From Dipetalonema caudispina (lineage: Eukaryota; Nematoda; Chromadorea; Rhabditida; Onchocercidae), in assembly GCA_013365325.1 (NCBI GenBank), contig JABVXV010000122.1, positions 100,444 through 164,443 on the forward strand: a DNA stretch of 64,000 bases, written 5' to 3'. Both the position numbers and the translations under genes were made by a program. Of this stretch, positions 1 to 14,074 are shown piece by piece. Every line of letters starts with the position of its first letter. Position 1 is the stretch's first letter. The notes below the pieces were generated by a model. That model saw only the letters and a program-made list of their open reading frames with translations, was not told where the DNA came from and searched no databases.

Positions 1-2742
1 TTTCTCCATCTTTGATTTTCTGCGAAATTTTGTTTCAGCAGCAAATTATTAAAATTCTTTTTATGTTGCATCCGTCAGAGTCAGCGCTCTCTTTTTCTTC
101 CCTTCTCCTTATCCTCCCTCTCCATTTTTTATCATTTTTGTCGCTTTCTCTTGTATCTTTGCAATTTTGTAAATTTAATTCTTTTGGGGTTGTCGCTACC
201 AATTATACATTGTTACATTGACGCTTCAAATAATTTGCAAGTTTTTCGTTCCTCTCCTTTGCACAAAAATTTGCAAAAGTTTCTTTCGTTTAGGTTACTT
301 TAGCTTATTTTTAATTTTATTCGGTTATTGCTGTTCTTTCAATCCACTTATTTTCCGATTACAAAAGAATTTGTTGAGTCATCGATTCATGATCGGATGA
401 CTATTGCTTGTTTACCGAATAGTTTCGTATCAATATGTTCACCCAGATCCTCATTATTCACCTATTTTTGTTTTCTCATTGCTAATATCTAATTTATCCT
501 AATGTATACACCGCGTAAGTTGAGGTTTTCGGAATTGGTACAAAAGATAATTTTCTAAACTCCTAAAGTTTTCGAATTTGAAAAATGAAGCAGTTGTGAA
601 TTTTTTTCCCTGATTAATAGAAGCATGATTTTTTTTAACTTGAAAATAATTTTGGAGAATTGATAAGTGACCTTAGTGGTAGTGCTTATATTACTGCTCA
701 ATTCTATATTTCCGGGAATACTGTTTACATTGCAACCATTTATCAACTTATATTTTCAAGAAAGTTTGTTGTTGATTATTGATCTTTATCGTTTCTTTTT
801 TTTTTTGTCTTCTTTGCAAACCGTAAAAGGAAATTTTCGAACTTTATTTTATAGCATTTCAAATTTTGCAAGATGCTTGGGATACTTCTTTTTTTTTTTA
901 CATTTTTCTCTCTCTTTTTCCTCATCTGCTCATTTGGTCTTGTTTTTTTTTTTTCCTTTTTCTTTTTTCCTCTTTTTTTTTATGATTTCATTCTTATGAA
1001 CGAAGTTATAAGCAAGATTAGTGTGTATGTGTTGTGAAGATTGTAAGGAAAGAGAGAGAGAGAGACAGAGAGAGAGATGAAAATTGCTGAAATTTGAAGT
1101 TTGAAAGAAAGAGACACATTAATTTGAAGAATGAAGCACATTAATTTTGGTTCGTTCAAGAAAAAAAAAAAAAAAAGAAGGAAAGAAGTACTAGGTGTGC
1201 TTAATGTGCATGTGTATTGTTGTCAGTGAAATTTCATCAATTTCACTCAATGAATATTTCGCGACCATAAAGTTTAATGGAGGGTATCATATTAAGATCT
1301 TCAGCTGTCAACATATCAGTTTCTTCATTTTTTATCAGTTTAATTTTGCAAATTTTTCTATCATTCAATTTTCTGGCTTTAATTATTCATTTTTGAGTGT
1401 TATTTCTTAACCATGTCTGTTGATATTTTAGAGATATTTTTGTCCTATGATACTTTCGCTATTGTTTAAATTAATGATGCTAAGATAATACTTCAGTATG
1501 TGATTAATCGTTCTGGTAGTACTACAAGCTTGAAATACTTTTGGAATTAATGCTTGAGTTGATAATTTCTAAAATTTTTGATCAATTTGTAGTACTTCTT
1601 TTAGGTCATTTTTCCTTTTAAAGGAAGCAATGTTGTCCTTCGTACTTTTATTTTTTGTTTTCTTGTTTCGCCTATCACACGCTTTCATTGAATTAATAAT
1701 TCATGAAATAGAAAATTTTGCTTCCATTCATTCTTTCTATTATGCAAGCCATGTATCATTTCTTGACAATTTGCATTTTCCGTTTCTTTTTTTTTTTAAT
1801 TTCTGACGTATTCACTCTTTTCTGATGTATAGTCGTATTTCACTTCCTGTTTAGTTTTGACTATAGAAATGTTGTTTGCTTAATTCTTTAATTTTTTTAA
1901 ATAATTTCTGAGAACGAAGTTGTTCAAGTTTCTCAAACAAGTTAAATATCTCGTCGTCTTAGTGCTTAATAGAAAATTTTTTTCTTAAGTTTAATGTAAA
2001 ATATTGTGTTAACACGATCTATAGATGTCACGGATAAACGAACAGAGTGGAGATTGCAAAAATATCATGAAAAATCCATTGATAAGCACGACATAACTAA
2101 TCCATGGATTAGGACTTATCCTGAATTTTTTTCTGAGTTTATGGAATTATTATCTATTGAATGCCATACGAAATGTTTCCATCGGTTGATTTCGTCCCTT
2201 ATGGTTTTGTACTATAAGATAGATTTGTGAGATGATTATCAGATGATAGAATGCTACCGCTAATTATTTCTCAAATATGCTTATATAAATATTAATTGAA
2301 AATTTGGATTTGATAATTTTGGTCTTCACATCTTAAGTTTGAAATCCTTGACTGACGGAAATATTCTTAATTTTCCATAGCTTTCGAAAGTGAAGTCTTC
2401 TAATCTTTAAGCTATAAAAGAAATCATATATTGCTTTGAGCTCTTTTTGAGAGAAGGAATTACTTTGGATAGTTAATGTCTCTGAAGAAGTATGAGTCGT
2501 AGTCAGGTGTTTTTGCACTGCTGTTATGAAAGGAGAGTAATCTTATTTGAAAGAAGAAGCTTTTAGAGTTCTCACTTAATGCTTGCTGAAAACGGAGATC
2601 GATACCACCGTACTACCATTCGTTATGATCGTTTCATATATACAGCCAAGAATGCAATTTGTTCCATTTAAAAAGGAAAAGAAATTCTTCTTGTGTAAAA
2701 ATCGTTATTGAAAATGTTTGATAATTTTGATGAAATTTCTAG
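1..2742. other. AT-rich DNA upstream of the first SNX exon (intron or spacer)
   Basis: No exon could be supported here on either strand. The stretch is T-rich, with several T9-T12 runs, a GA-repeat at about 1050-1078 and a poly-A run near 1160. The SNX-like gene that follows lacks its PX domain, so part or all of this region may be a long intron of that gene, with the missing exons further upstream. I looked for the end of the PX domain and the first BAR helix and did not find them. Short open frames (for example 667-999 and 2006-2230) have no family resemblance or convincing splice context. Confidence 0.5.
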
Positions 2743-4942
2743 ATGTAGCCGATTCATATGCACGGGTTGGTTCATGCCTCGAAAAAATGGCGCTACAGGA
2801 GTTGGATCGTGACCTACAAAAGGATTTGGTTCGAAGGTCACTCACTTTTGAAAAGCTGAAGAAGCATGAGGTGATTGACCTTTATTATTGACATTCAAAT
2901 ATATAGTAGCTCATCAAATATCTTTCGTTATTTTCAAGGATTTACATAGTTTTTCTTTTCTCTAACTGTAAAGTCCTAAAATATTTACTTATAACCGATA
3001 ATGTTGACCTAGTGCTTAATTATTTCCTCATCGTTTACGCTTGCAAGTGATTAAAACAACTTGAAATGGTCATTGACAGAGATTAGTGAAATATCTTTAA
3101 AATCCAAAAAATCGTGATATTTTAGAGTCGAGTAGCAACTGATGAAGAATTAAAATTGGGGGATACTCTGCAATACTATATGAAGGATACGGATGCCGCT
3201 AAGGTAGATTGTGCAATATTTGAAAAATGTTATGTTAAGAGTATCTTAAATGTTAGGAGTTACACAAAATTGGAATCCCTTCTTTTGAAACCTTGACCTT
3301 TGTTTACATTTTAAATCGTAATGTTGTAATTATTATACAGCTTAAGGCAAATATTCTTTTTCGGAATATTTTTTGATTATTCTTTTATAGCTTTCCCTTA
3401 ATCTAAACTTTTGATTAAGCAAACATACCAGTGATCCCTAATACGTAAGAGGAAAGGTTTTTTGTGATAAAAATGCAATTTTTATTCGTAACATCAGTTA
3501 GCTCTAGGGGTTAATGCTTAAATTTTTAATACATATAATGGATATTTGTTATTCAATTTTTGACGTCCCTTCAGGATCTTCTGTACCGTAGGATGCGTTG
3601 TTTGGCAAATTATGAAGGAGCGAACAAAACTCTAGAACGTGCTAGGGGACGTAATAAAGATATACCAAAGGTATTTTTCATGTTGTTTTCAATACTTTCT
3701 GACTCCTCTTGTCTTGCTTCATTATTCTTTCAATGTTTCTAAATCATTGGTATTTGACTTTTGGCATTTGAATAAACTTCTGGTGACTTAAATCTAATCC
3801 GGTCCATTATACTTTGGTTTATGGCATTTGTAGTTCCTTTCTCGGATGCCTTTTTGAAGTTGCGCGTAGGATAACTGTTCGTTGGTGCTTTGTCTAATTC
3901 TTAAAATTTGAAATCGATGGATGCCGTCATCTTTCGAACCGTGTGATACATCTTTTCATTATACAAACTGAAATAGATCCGAAAATTTTCACAAATTTTT
4001 ACGATGATTGACTGTAAGTTTTATATATTGAGTAAGCAAAATTGCTTAGGCGGAGGCAGAGCAAAGTGAAGCTTGCAAGAAATTCGAAGATATCAGTGAA
4101 GTGGCAAAAGGTGAATTGTTGGATTTGAAGAAAAGGCGATTGATTGCGTTCAAGAAGAATTTAACTGATTTAGCGGATCTTCAGATTAAACATGCCAAGG
4201 TAATAATCGTGGATCATTTCTTAAAGCTAATTTTTTTTTTCCTGTTATCTTAATAGGACACTTTTAACTTTTCTATCACCTGGAAAAAATTAAATAGTTG
4301 AAAAAAACAAAAAACAAATTCTTTTTTTTTATTCAAATATGTTGTTCAATTGTTATTTATGTCGTGCTTCTATTGCTCGTTCTTGCGTCACATATCCCGT
4401 TCTCTTCATTTTGTTTCTGAAGACTCATTAGATTAGCTCTTTTTGTCACTAATTTCATTCGACAGTACCTTCTTTTTGATTTTTTGTTTTATTAAATTTC
4501 TTCAAGAAAATAAGCCACCTTCTCCATATGAAGATTGTTAAATCTATTATGCTGTATTTTATCCACTTCGCTATGTTTTATCAGACCTTCACTTTGGTGC
4601 TGATGTCGATTTTACTGAGATATAATCATTTTTGTTTTTATACTTACGGGTATTTTGGGTTCTTATTTGTATCCTGATCGTTCACCTCCTCAATTTAAAA
4701 AAATTGCCTCAGTTTCCTGAGTTTTTCCAGCCTTATTTGATTACTTATTAATTACTCAAATTACCGTTTGTTACTGTCGTCAGTCTAAATGTAACATTCG
4801 ATTAATAAATGAATAATATTGCTATCTTGCAGTCCTTTATCTAATAACATTTCATTTTTAGGCACAAATAGCTTTATTGGAGCAAGCATTGGCTAAGCAA
4901 GGATATTACCACCAACAACAACAGGAGCAACAACTTGATTAA
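2743..4942 (+). CDS. snx-6: Sorting nexin 5/6-type, C-terminal BAR domain (partial, 5' end missing)
   Basis: Five exons are visible: 2743-2870, 3126-3203, 3575-3670, 4050-4199 and 4862-4942 (TAA 4940-4942). All have AG acceptors and GT donors and join in frame; the first starts one base into a codon. The product is about 177 residues of the C-terminal BAR domain of the SNX5/6/32 family. Recognisable pieces are DEELKLGDTLQYYM, DLLYRRMRCLANYE, KFEDISEVAKGELLDLKKRR and FKKNLTDLADLQIKHAK, which closely match human SNX6. These BAR proteins pair with SNX1/2 on endosomes as part of the retromer/ESCPE-1 coat. The tail ends in a Gln-rich stretch, HQQQQEQQLD. The PX domain must lie upstream of the window or in exons I could not see. 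The next gene downstream, in the same orientation, is gck-3. Confidence 0.85.
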
Positions 4943-6209
4943 TCACTGATAATTTATTTGTCGTGAATTTTTTTCGTTTAAATTGAATGGAATTTAGGAT
5001 CTGTATATTTACTTGATTCAAGTGGCGATAGTTGGATTCCTTCGACCCTTATGCTCAATTAAAATAGCATATTTTAATACTTAAAGTAAGAAATAAGCAA
5101 GTTGAAATGTTAGAAATACAATTTTATGCGGAACAGGGCGAAGGAGAGAAGTATCTTTTGCTGTACGACTCTTTTACTATCAATTTAAAGAAAACAGAAA
5201 AAAGAAGCTTTAGGGATGGAAAAAGAATTAGATAAAACAAAGCAGGCTGAAAATTATTCATCATTTTTTACAATGATAATATAACACTGGGTCTCCTTAC
5301 TTTCTTTCATTTTTTCCTTTTTCTTACCCGTCTATAAGTAAGTTAATTACCCGAGGTAGGAATTATTTGCTGTTATTTCGCTTATTTTCTCTTTCATGTC
5401 TTGTTAAGATCATTTATCACTATTTGAGTATTTTGTTTTTTTTTTTTTCACATTTTTCTCCTATTAAGGAGAATATATTCCTTGAAATGGTGGAACTTTT
5501 TACACTTTATTCATTTTTTTTCGAATACAGTGGTAATGAAATTCTATTAATTCGATAAGGAGTAATAATATTTCTGAGGTGTATAGCCTCCATGAGGCAT
5601 TTTCAACAGATTGTAAAGTACATTCCATTGCAAGGAAAAAAGAAAAAAAAAAGGTTCATTTCTGTTGAATCATTATAAAATGCATATTAGTTATTTTTCA
5701 TGCTGCATTGTCGATAATGCTTAATTAGTTCGATGGTAACGCCTGAGTGATTAAGGAAAATGTTGCACAATTACTTAATTAATTAATATATTTTAATTTT
5801 AAAATATCATTCTAAACCAATGATTTGAATCAATGAAGGGAAATGAGAAGATTTAGAAAATTCACATTAAGAGAATGTGAATAGCAAAACTAAACAAATA
5901 TTTAAGATAATAAATGTTGTTGATAGTTTGTGAAGCAGCAATGAGTAGTCGTCAGGTGATCCTTTTTCACATCTCTTATTTCCGGTGTTATAGGAAGTGC
6001 AAAAGGGTGTCGAGAGATGAGGAAAAGTGATAATTATTAGGGAAAAAAAGATATTTTTTTCAAATTATGAAATTAAATTTTGATTGAATTAAATATTTTT
6101 TTCCATTTTTTGTCGTTATTTTTTTATTTTGATTTAAATGAAAGAGATAAAATTATGAAAATAATTTTGAGAAACTTTTAAAATTACATATTTTAAGAGA
6201 TAAAACTAT

Positions 6210-6244
<35 letters not shown>

Positions 6245-6638
6245 GTATATTTGTATACATGTTTTTTTTTTTTTTTTTTTGAATTATTATATTGGATGAG
6301 ATATATATACAGTAAGCGAATCATTATAAGTTTCTTCAATCCTAGATCAAGAATACTGATAAGAACGAAGTAATTTTTTTTTTTTTTTTTTTTGATAGAT
6401 CTCGATTGATGATGATTGAAAAGAGACATATGGGAGGACAGGTGTTCTTTTAGGCAGATCTCGACTGTTAATCAAAACGGGCGTAAGTTTTGGCCAAGGT
6501 CATAGATTTCTTTCATTTTCATTTTCATTTTCATTGTAATTAATTATCTCATCATGCAGAGATATTTTCTATCATACATATTTTTCTCTCCTGTAGTAGT
6601 ATTTATTCTTTTATTTCTTTTGTTGCTTTACATATGAA

Positions 6639-6669
<31 letters not shown>

Positions 6670-7697
6670 GAAATAAATTCATAAAAGATTCAAAAATGCC
6701 AAAATTTGATGCTTTTATTTGAATTTTATTCAAATTTAAAATTTCAAGTAAATCAGTAAAGGGAAATTATTCGTTTTATGAATAGATAAGTTACAAATTG
6801 ATAATTTTTGATTGTATCTTCTTTTTCTTTTTTGGATCTTTTTTATGAATTTTTTCTATAATTTCTCGAGAAAAAAAAAAAATTCTGCTGTATATTTTTG
6901 ATAATTTCTCTATAAATATTTATATTTTTTGTGATATTTTATGCCTTATATGTTTTTATCAGCATGTTACTCTTACTAACTTTTAAAATTATTTCATCAT
7001 CCCGAACTGTCATTTGCAATTTTGCTTGTCCTGTGATCAAGTAAAGAAATTCCGGCTTCTTTTTTGAAATTATTTACAATTATTTGTTACGAGGTTGATC
7101 CAATACGGATACATATTAGTTCTTTAAAGATAATTTGTAAAAAAAACATATAGATTTATTCCGGATTTCAAAAAATTTTTGAAAAAGAATCCAGAAAATA
7201 GATTTTGTTGTTTAGAAAATTTGAGAAGTTTGAAGCTTTGGAATAGTTTCATTATTTTCCCTGAAGTTTTTGTTATATGAAATTTTCCACTTAAGTTAGT
7301 ATGAAATTTGTTAAAAGCTGGTAATACTTTATTTTAGAATATATCAGATATTATTTTGTATTAGCTACTCTAATTAAACTATCATTTCAGTCGTTTATTA
7401 TAAGATAAATTTGAAATTCCTAATATGAAGCATTCATTTGAATTTGATTGTATTACTCTCCTGAGATTTTAGAATTAAAATTCTTCTGATGGAATTTTCG
7501 AGATTCTTGAGTTGGGATGACGGGAGAAAAACTATCTTCTCTATAAGGTTTTAGGACTAAAATTACTTTCTTTAAATGCTACATTCTTTGATTAATTAAT
7601 ATCGTAGTTCGGTTAATTCATAAAAATAAATTGCTCATAGAATCAATAACGAAACTTGTTATTTTCGATCAACTCAAGCGATTTCAAACAACTCTGG
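4943..7697. other. Spacer between snx-6 and gck-3, rich in poly-T tracts
   Basis: This 2.75 kb of AT-rich DNA has no supported gene. It contains the snx-6 3' UTR, then a cluster of long homopolymers between about 6210 and 6670 (T runs of roughly 20-30 at 6211-6240, 6261-6280, 6374-6392 and 6641-6669) and a short CATTTT repeat at about 6508-6535. Open frames here are lysine- or phenylalanine-rich translations of the homopolymers. Confidence 0.6.
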
Positions 7698-10600
7698 ATG
7701 AGTACAAACCATCCACCAGATGAGGGCGCCGGTAGTACCATTTGGCCAAATAAAAAGGAAGATTACAAATTACAAGATTCCATTGGCATCGGTGCAACGG
7801 CCACTGTATACAGGGTTTGTCGTTTTATTTGTTCTATTTATTATGTTCATAAGAAATGTTAAAATATTTGAAGAACAATATAAAGTTAAGGAATGCATGA
7901 TACTTTCTTTTTGTTTCAAAAAAAAAAAAAAAAAGCCCGAAAGTTGAATATAGAAATAATAGGAAAGTACGAAGGATTTCCATATGTATTTGTGAAAGTT
8001 AAATTTAACTTTTAAGAGAGATATCTTTCTTTGGTTATATTGATGAAGTATATTGTAAGTGTTCATTTTCAGGCATTATGCATTCCACGAAACGAGTTAT
8101 GTGCTATTAAATGCATTAATCTCGAGAAATGTCAAACCTCGGTCGACGAGCTCTTCCATGAAATAAATGTAAACGAAAATTGTTGGGAAAGGAGGGTAAC
8201 AGGCTACTAAGGTGTAAGGAATTATGCAAGTTTAGGTATTACATGAAAAATAGGCGTGTCGATTGACAATACCATAAAATCCATACCATAGAGGTTTATT
8301 GGTTATTCGAGATTCGTAAAATCATATTTCTTTTTTTTTCTAATCATTTAGGCGATGGCATTGTGTATGCATCCTAATGTCGTTATGTATCACACCTCGT
8401 TTGTTGTTGGCGAAGAATTATGGGTTGTCATGCGTCTTCTCAATTGTGGAAGTATGCTTGATATCCTGAAACGACGTATAAAGGTGAATTGCTTATGAGG
8501 AAATAAAATCTTAGTTAGTATTCACATTGAGCATTTGTAGTAATTGGTTGAAATATTGGTGATTTAGTTTGTAATGAATTAGGATGTAGATGACCAATAT
8601 AATTAAATTATGACACATCTTGGTCTTTAGAATTTTTTAGTTGTTCCTGTTTTAGGCAATGGGAAAGGAAGCCGCTTCATCAGGTGTTTTAGATGAAGTA
8701 ACTATTGCCACCGTCCTGAAAGAAGTGTTGCGGGGGTTGGAATATTTCCACAGCAGTGGACAGATACATCGTGACATCAAGGTAGGAGAATAGCGGTAAA
8801 AAAAATTTTTCTCTTTTCGGTTTTTCCCCATCGGATCTGATGGACATTTTGAAGTCGTGCAAATCCACGCAAAAGAGATTCTCATATTTGTAGGAGATTT
8901 TTTTATGCAGGATAAAGTGATAGAATTGTTTAAGGCTGGCAATATACTAATCGCCGATGATGGTACAGTTCAAATTGCGGATTTTGGCGTTTCTGGATGG
9001 CTAGCTGCAAGTCAAGGAGACTTATCAAGACAGGTTTGTTGATATTTATTTTAGTATTTTTATCCTGAAAAATAATCGAATCTCGATGAATTTGATTTAA
9101 AGTTTAAAAGTCAGGTTTAGAGTGGCATATTCTTGCTCGAAATATAACAGTTTTTGTGCATTATTACAGAAAGTTCGGCATACATTCGTTGGAACACCAT
9201 GTTGGATGGCTCCAGAGGTTATGGAGCAGGTTTCAGGGTACGACTTCAAAGCTGATATCTGGAGTTTTGGAATTTTGGCTATTGAGTTAGCAACTGGTAC
9301 AGCTCCTTATCACAAATTTCCACCGATGAAGGTTGATTTCTTTTCTTTTTTTTTTCTATTTGTATTTGGTAAATATTTTTTTGTGGTGTTTTTCACTATC
9401 TTATGAAGAGTAGTACTGAAAAGATGTATTTATTGTCAATTTATCGGTTCCTTTTCTTATTTATTTATTTATTTATTATCAGTTTATCCTCAAAGGAAGC
9501 GCGAACTAATCGTTTAATACTTTAAGGTTTTGATGTTAACACTACAAAATGATCCGCCAAGTTTAGACACAAATGCAGAAAGAAAAGATCAATATAAAGC
9601 ATATGGAAAAAGCTTTCGCCATGTTATAAAAGATTGCTTGCAGGTGATGAGAATTAATTTATTTGTTTGCCAAGTTAATCATTCATTTGTCTGTTGCATA
9701 TTAATCTAGTTAATTGAGTGCTTGACCCTCTTTTATTCGAGGTAGCTGGAAGCTCCTTCATCTACTGAATTAGCGAAATTTTATGTACTTTGCCAAACCC
9801 CAGTAAGAATGAATATAACTTTTTAATTTCGAAAAATATCATATTACATCAGTAACTTACACAAAAATAAAAATAATATCAAAATAATATTAAGCAGCGA
9901 TTACTATTTTTTAGAAAGACCCATCAAAGCGACCAACTGCAAGCGAACTTCTTAAGTATTCCTTTTTTAAAAAGGCTAAAGACAAGAAGTATTTGGTTCA
10001 TGCCTTAATTGAAAACCTAGCATCCATGCCGCTTCCATCTCATCATCAAACTGATGCACCAAAAAAGGTATTGTCATGCATGGTCAACGTGTTAAGCGAT
10101 AAGTATTAATATGAGAACAAAACACCTTATTTCTGGTCGCGAATATTGTACTACTGCTTTTACTGCGTCTGTTTTCATTACAGAGTCTAGTTGTTTCAAC
10201 CAACCTCTAATTTTGACTTTTAGACAGTCGTAATGAATTCCTTCTGTTGTCCATAGTTCCCTTTTACGGAGAAGTAGAGAGTTTAGAGGAATTAAATCAG
10301 ATGATGGATAGGTTCCTTCGGTATTCAAATTTTTCGTGAATCCTAATGAGATTTAATCGACTACGTCGAATTTGAGGAGAGAAAAGCGTTATAAAGTTAT
10401 GGGCATGTACGTTTCTCTTGGAAGCTATATTATGCGGTTTTCATACCATTGGAATGTATATCTTGCAGGTTGCATCGGGTAAACTGAAGAAGAATTCGGA
10501 AGGAAACTGGGAATTCGAACCGGAAGAGACTGAATCAGAAGAAGAAGAGGGTGAAAAAATGGACGTTCCGACGACTTCAACTGCTGCAGCAACTGCTTCA

Positions 10601-11280
10601 GAAACCATCAATTTGGTACTTAGTTTTGTTTGATTTCCAAAATTTTGTTTACTTTTTGAATATTTTAAATGAAAATTGTTTTTTTTTTTTTTTTTTATTC
10701 TCCTGTAGCAGGTAAAAGGGATATGTGAGTAGAAAAGTATTGTGCTGGATATATTACCATCACCATCATCACTACTATTATTCTACTACGTGTCTGAAAA
10801 ATGAAGATCGGTAGAAAGATTACTGTGATAACGCACATCAGTTGATCGAAATTTTTTAGGATCATTAAAGGTAAGTTGATTTTCAATTGTGAATAAACAT
10901 TTTTCGATTAGTCATTTGATTTTTTTCGCTTTATTAGCGGCTTTTATTGAGTGGATAACTTTTTCGAAATTCAGGTGCTGCGTGTGAGGAATGCGCAGAA
11001 AGAGCTGAATGATATCAAATTTGATTATACGCCATCGGTGGATACCGTTGAAGGTATAGCACATGAATTGGTTGCAGCTGAACTAATTGATGGGCATGAC
11101 TTGGTCGTTGTGGCAGCCAATTTAAAAAAACTTGTGGATGCAGCAGTATCGAAAAGTGACAAGAAGTCAGTAACCTTTGCCCTAAGTTCGGTACCACCAC
11201 AGGAAATGCCGGATGAACGTGCTTTAATAGGTTTCGCACAAATATCACTGATCGATTCGAGTAACGCTCAAGTTGACTGA
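7698..11280 (+). CDS. gck-3: SPAK/OSR1-type Ste20 kinase (Fray/GCK-VI), complete
   Basis: Ten exons, every one a multiple of three (all introns phase 0): 7698-7814, 8073-8168, 8352-8483, 8656-8781, 8935-9033, 9170-9331, 9527-9643, 9915-10067, 10469-10615, 10975-11280. The product is about 484 residues. The kinase domain shows the glycine loop [11 protein letters not shown], the ATP lysine in [11 protein letters not shown], the catalytic HRDIKAGNIL, ADFG, and the activation segment [16 protein letters not shown] that WNK kinases phosphorylate. An acidic linker with WEFEPEE follows, then the conserved C-terminal CCT/PF2 domain ([16 protein letters not shown] ... [13 protein letters not shown]). 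The Asp, Glu and Leu that bind RFxV motifs in human OSR1 (D459, E467, L473) are all present. In worms GCK-3 acts below WNK-1 in volume control and excretory canal development. The start is the first ATG in frame after a stop-rich leader. Confidence 0.95.
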
Positions 11281-12869
11281 ATTATTCTATTATTTTCTGA
11301 TTCGGGACAGACCTGGTTCGACGACTAATTAAAGAAGTGATTTGTATTTGTCTTTTGTGATTCCCTTTCTTCCTTTTTTGTTTTTCTATTTTCATCCACG
11401 ATTAGATATTATATGATTCCAGAATTTGAAGATCAAATGAATTGCTTTCTCAGTAGTGGTTAAAGTTGGGTTCTTAATTGTCACAACTTTTTTTTTCAAT
11501 TTGTCAGTTTCAATTGGCCAGATTAGAATACATAATTGAGAAATCGCAAATATGTGAAATAATTCGAGAATGCTTTTTTTCTCTTTTAAATATTAATTTA
11601 TATAGTTGAAGATCCTATTGAAACTGGCAACGGAAAAAATGAGACTTAAAAATATTCGTATGTTGTTAAAAGCAGTTTTTATTATTATATTTTTCAGCTG
11701 TTTTCTCCACTCAGAAATCTAATCAAAAATGTCTCTTCGAGCAAGTGTGAAATTCCCTTGCGGATTTAATATTTAGCGACTTCTATTCTTTTCACATCGG
11801 TTCGATTTTTAGTCCGAAGAAGATACATATTATTTGCAAAAATCTTGATTAATTATCGGATTTTAGATCAAATTGAGATATTTATCTTGTTAGTATTCTT
11901 CAAACCACAATTTTCTTCTTTTCCCCCCAGGATTAAAAAGATTTACATGGATTCTTAGTGACTAAGCTACTGCCTACTTGAGAAATGTGCTTTACCTTTA
12001 AATTATCATTGCAAGGTATCTTCTGTCACAAATTCCTTTGGACTATAGTATTAGTTGATCCATCTGCTGCTTCGATCATTCTTATCAGTTTTATATTGGT
12101 TACATCCTAGAGATGTTCCGCTAAATAGCAGCAGCTCTGTTCGTTTATTATATTTGAAAATTATGGATGATTATTGCTTGCAATTATCTGTAAGTAAAAT
12201 CATAACTAGTGAATGTTATTGTAATAACATTCAATTTATCAAGTTGTCATGATATTTGGTTTCTTTTTATTTCTACTCCATAATCGCCTTTCAGAATGAT
12301 GTCACAAATCTAGTTTAATCCTCACTTTTTTTTTTTTTTTTATTGCATAAATCAGTATCAGGAATTTATGTCTGTGAGGTAGTTTTCGGGTCGATAGCAT
12401 CAGGAATGTATTTCATTGATGTACTCAACAATTAAATACTATTTCCGATATAAAACAATATAATTTAAAGGAAGATTTTTAATCTTACAATTGAATATGA
12501 TGATGATAAAAAGATATATGATCATAAGAAATGGGAGAAATTCCTGATGTATTACCAAGAGAATATTTGATAGCATAAATTATTGTATTAGAAAATAATA
12601 ATTGCTATATGTTTCCCAAATTTTTTTTTTTTTTTCTTCCTCTACCATTAGCAAATTTCACATGATGATAATGATGTGAAAATTAACATTTTTAGGTGAC
12701 ATCACTTAAAAGGTAGAGAAATTTTGCACATTTGCTCAGTTTGTCTTATATGCTCCCACAATTGATTCATTTGTGTATCTTTTGTCCGGAAAGGTTTTTT
12801 TCCCTAAATTATCCTATTGTTTTTTTTTTATTAAATTATCAGTTGACATTCAATGCTCTTACTTTGTTT

Positions 12870-12873
<4 letters not shown>

Positions 12874-12902
<29 letters not shown>
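12874..12902. repeat. (TA)n microsatellite
   Basis: About fourteen TA units in the spacer downstream of gck-3. Confidence 0.9.
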
Positions 12903-12904
<2 letters not shown>

Positions 12905-14004
12905 AAAGAACTAGAAAAGCATCAATATGTTACGATTTTTTTTTTTTTTTTTTTTGTATGCCGGAAAGAAAAGATCTAAAATTTTATTAAATTTCAATAA
13001 ATATAGAATAAGGATGATTAAGTTTTAAATAGGGGAAAAGTATTAATTTGTAAAGTAAAATTTATCTTCCATTTTCAAGAAGTAATATGTTTATATTTAT
13101 ATATATATATATAAATATTTTAACTAGATAAGGATTTAAAGTTCATGAAGAGGGATAATTTTATTACTGTTTTATTGTTTTCTTTTTTGCTAGCTAAAAG
13201 TTGAAATTTTCGAAAAACAATCACATAAACATACATTTTGAGGATTGCAAAACTCAGTTACATTACTTATCAATGAAATTTTTTTTTTTTTTTTTTTTTT
13301 TTTGTGCTTACGTACTACAAATATGAAATTTCAAATTATCTTTGAATTTTTGATATAGTCTAATTTACACTAAAGAAAAAAAAATAAGATGAAAAAGGAA
13401 AATTTCACCAAAATTTCCATCTGATATTTGCCTTAAAATTAGAGAAGTTTAATATTATTAAATTTAATTTAAAAATAACGAAATATAATGTATGAATCTA
13501 AGCACCTGAATTTACATTTTCTAATATGCCTAAATTTAATTGTCTAGATCCAAACTTTTAGCTGCTTAAGCTTTGATCATAAAAAAAAAAAAAAGTCTAA
13601 ATCCAATTATCTAAATTTAATTATCACAAATCTATCCATTGATCAAAAAACATTTCGATCATAAGTATACTTCTTGGTTCATTGCCCACACTTAGCAGTT
13701 TGTACCTATTTGCTGTTATCAATCGATAATTCTATGAATGCATATAAAATTATCAGAAGGTATTAGGAATTTTTAATTCACTTTATACATATTTATCATT
13801 ATAAAAATATATTTGCTCTAAAAAATTTTAAAAAAAAATTTACAAAATTTCATTAATTTTAAAATGAAATTAATTAAATCAATATGGCACTATTTCACAA
13901 ATATCACATGTTATACGCGACGCGCGGAGTAGGAAAGCGTTGCGGTTGCTTTGATAATATTCATTGTGTGAATGATTCATCCATCAGTTGATTGGATTGT
14001 TTGG

Positions 14005-14040
14005 GTGGTTGTCGGTTGGTTGGTTGGGTTGGGTTCGTTG
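14005..14040 (+). repeat. GGTTGG-rich stretch upstream of the IER-like gene
   Basis: Short tandem GGTT/GGTTGG units occur just upstream of the palindrome. There are at least six GG pairs spaced by one to three bases, enough in principle for a two-tetrad G-quadruplex on the plus strand. No function is shown. Confidence 0.4.
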
Positions 14041-14074
14041 TGGTGTGGCGTAGAATTTGACGTAGTGAGAAGTA

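Larger units (their letters stand above)
11281..14074. other. Spacer between gck-3 and the IER-like gene
   Basis: About 2.8 kb without a supported gene. It holds the gck-3 3' UTR, poly-T runs (12327-12343, 12620-12636, 12938-12955, 13279-13302), a (TA)n microsatellite at about 12874-12902 and a shorter one near 13099-13112. Base composition becomes markedly more GC-rich after about 13915, where the promoter of the next gene appears to begin. Confidence 0.55.

Noticed and set aside
667..999. 110-codon plus-strand frame, Phe/Leu/Ser-rich
   Set aside because: It reads through T-rich low-complexity DNA, has no ATG-linked context or splice partner, and no family resemblance.
2006..2230. 74-codon plus-strand frame upstream of the SNX exons
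   Set aside because: It does not align with the PX or first BAR helix of SNX5/6, and no splice sites in a matching phase connect it to 2743.
10092..10328. 78-codon minus-strand frame inside a gck-3 intron
   Set aside because: It is antisense to an intron, with no splice sites or recognisable motif.
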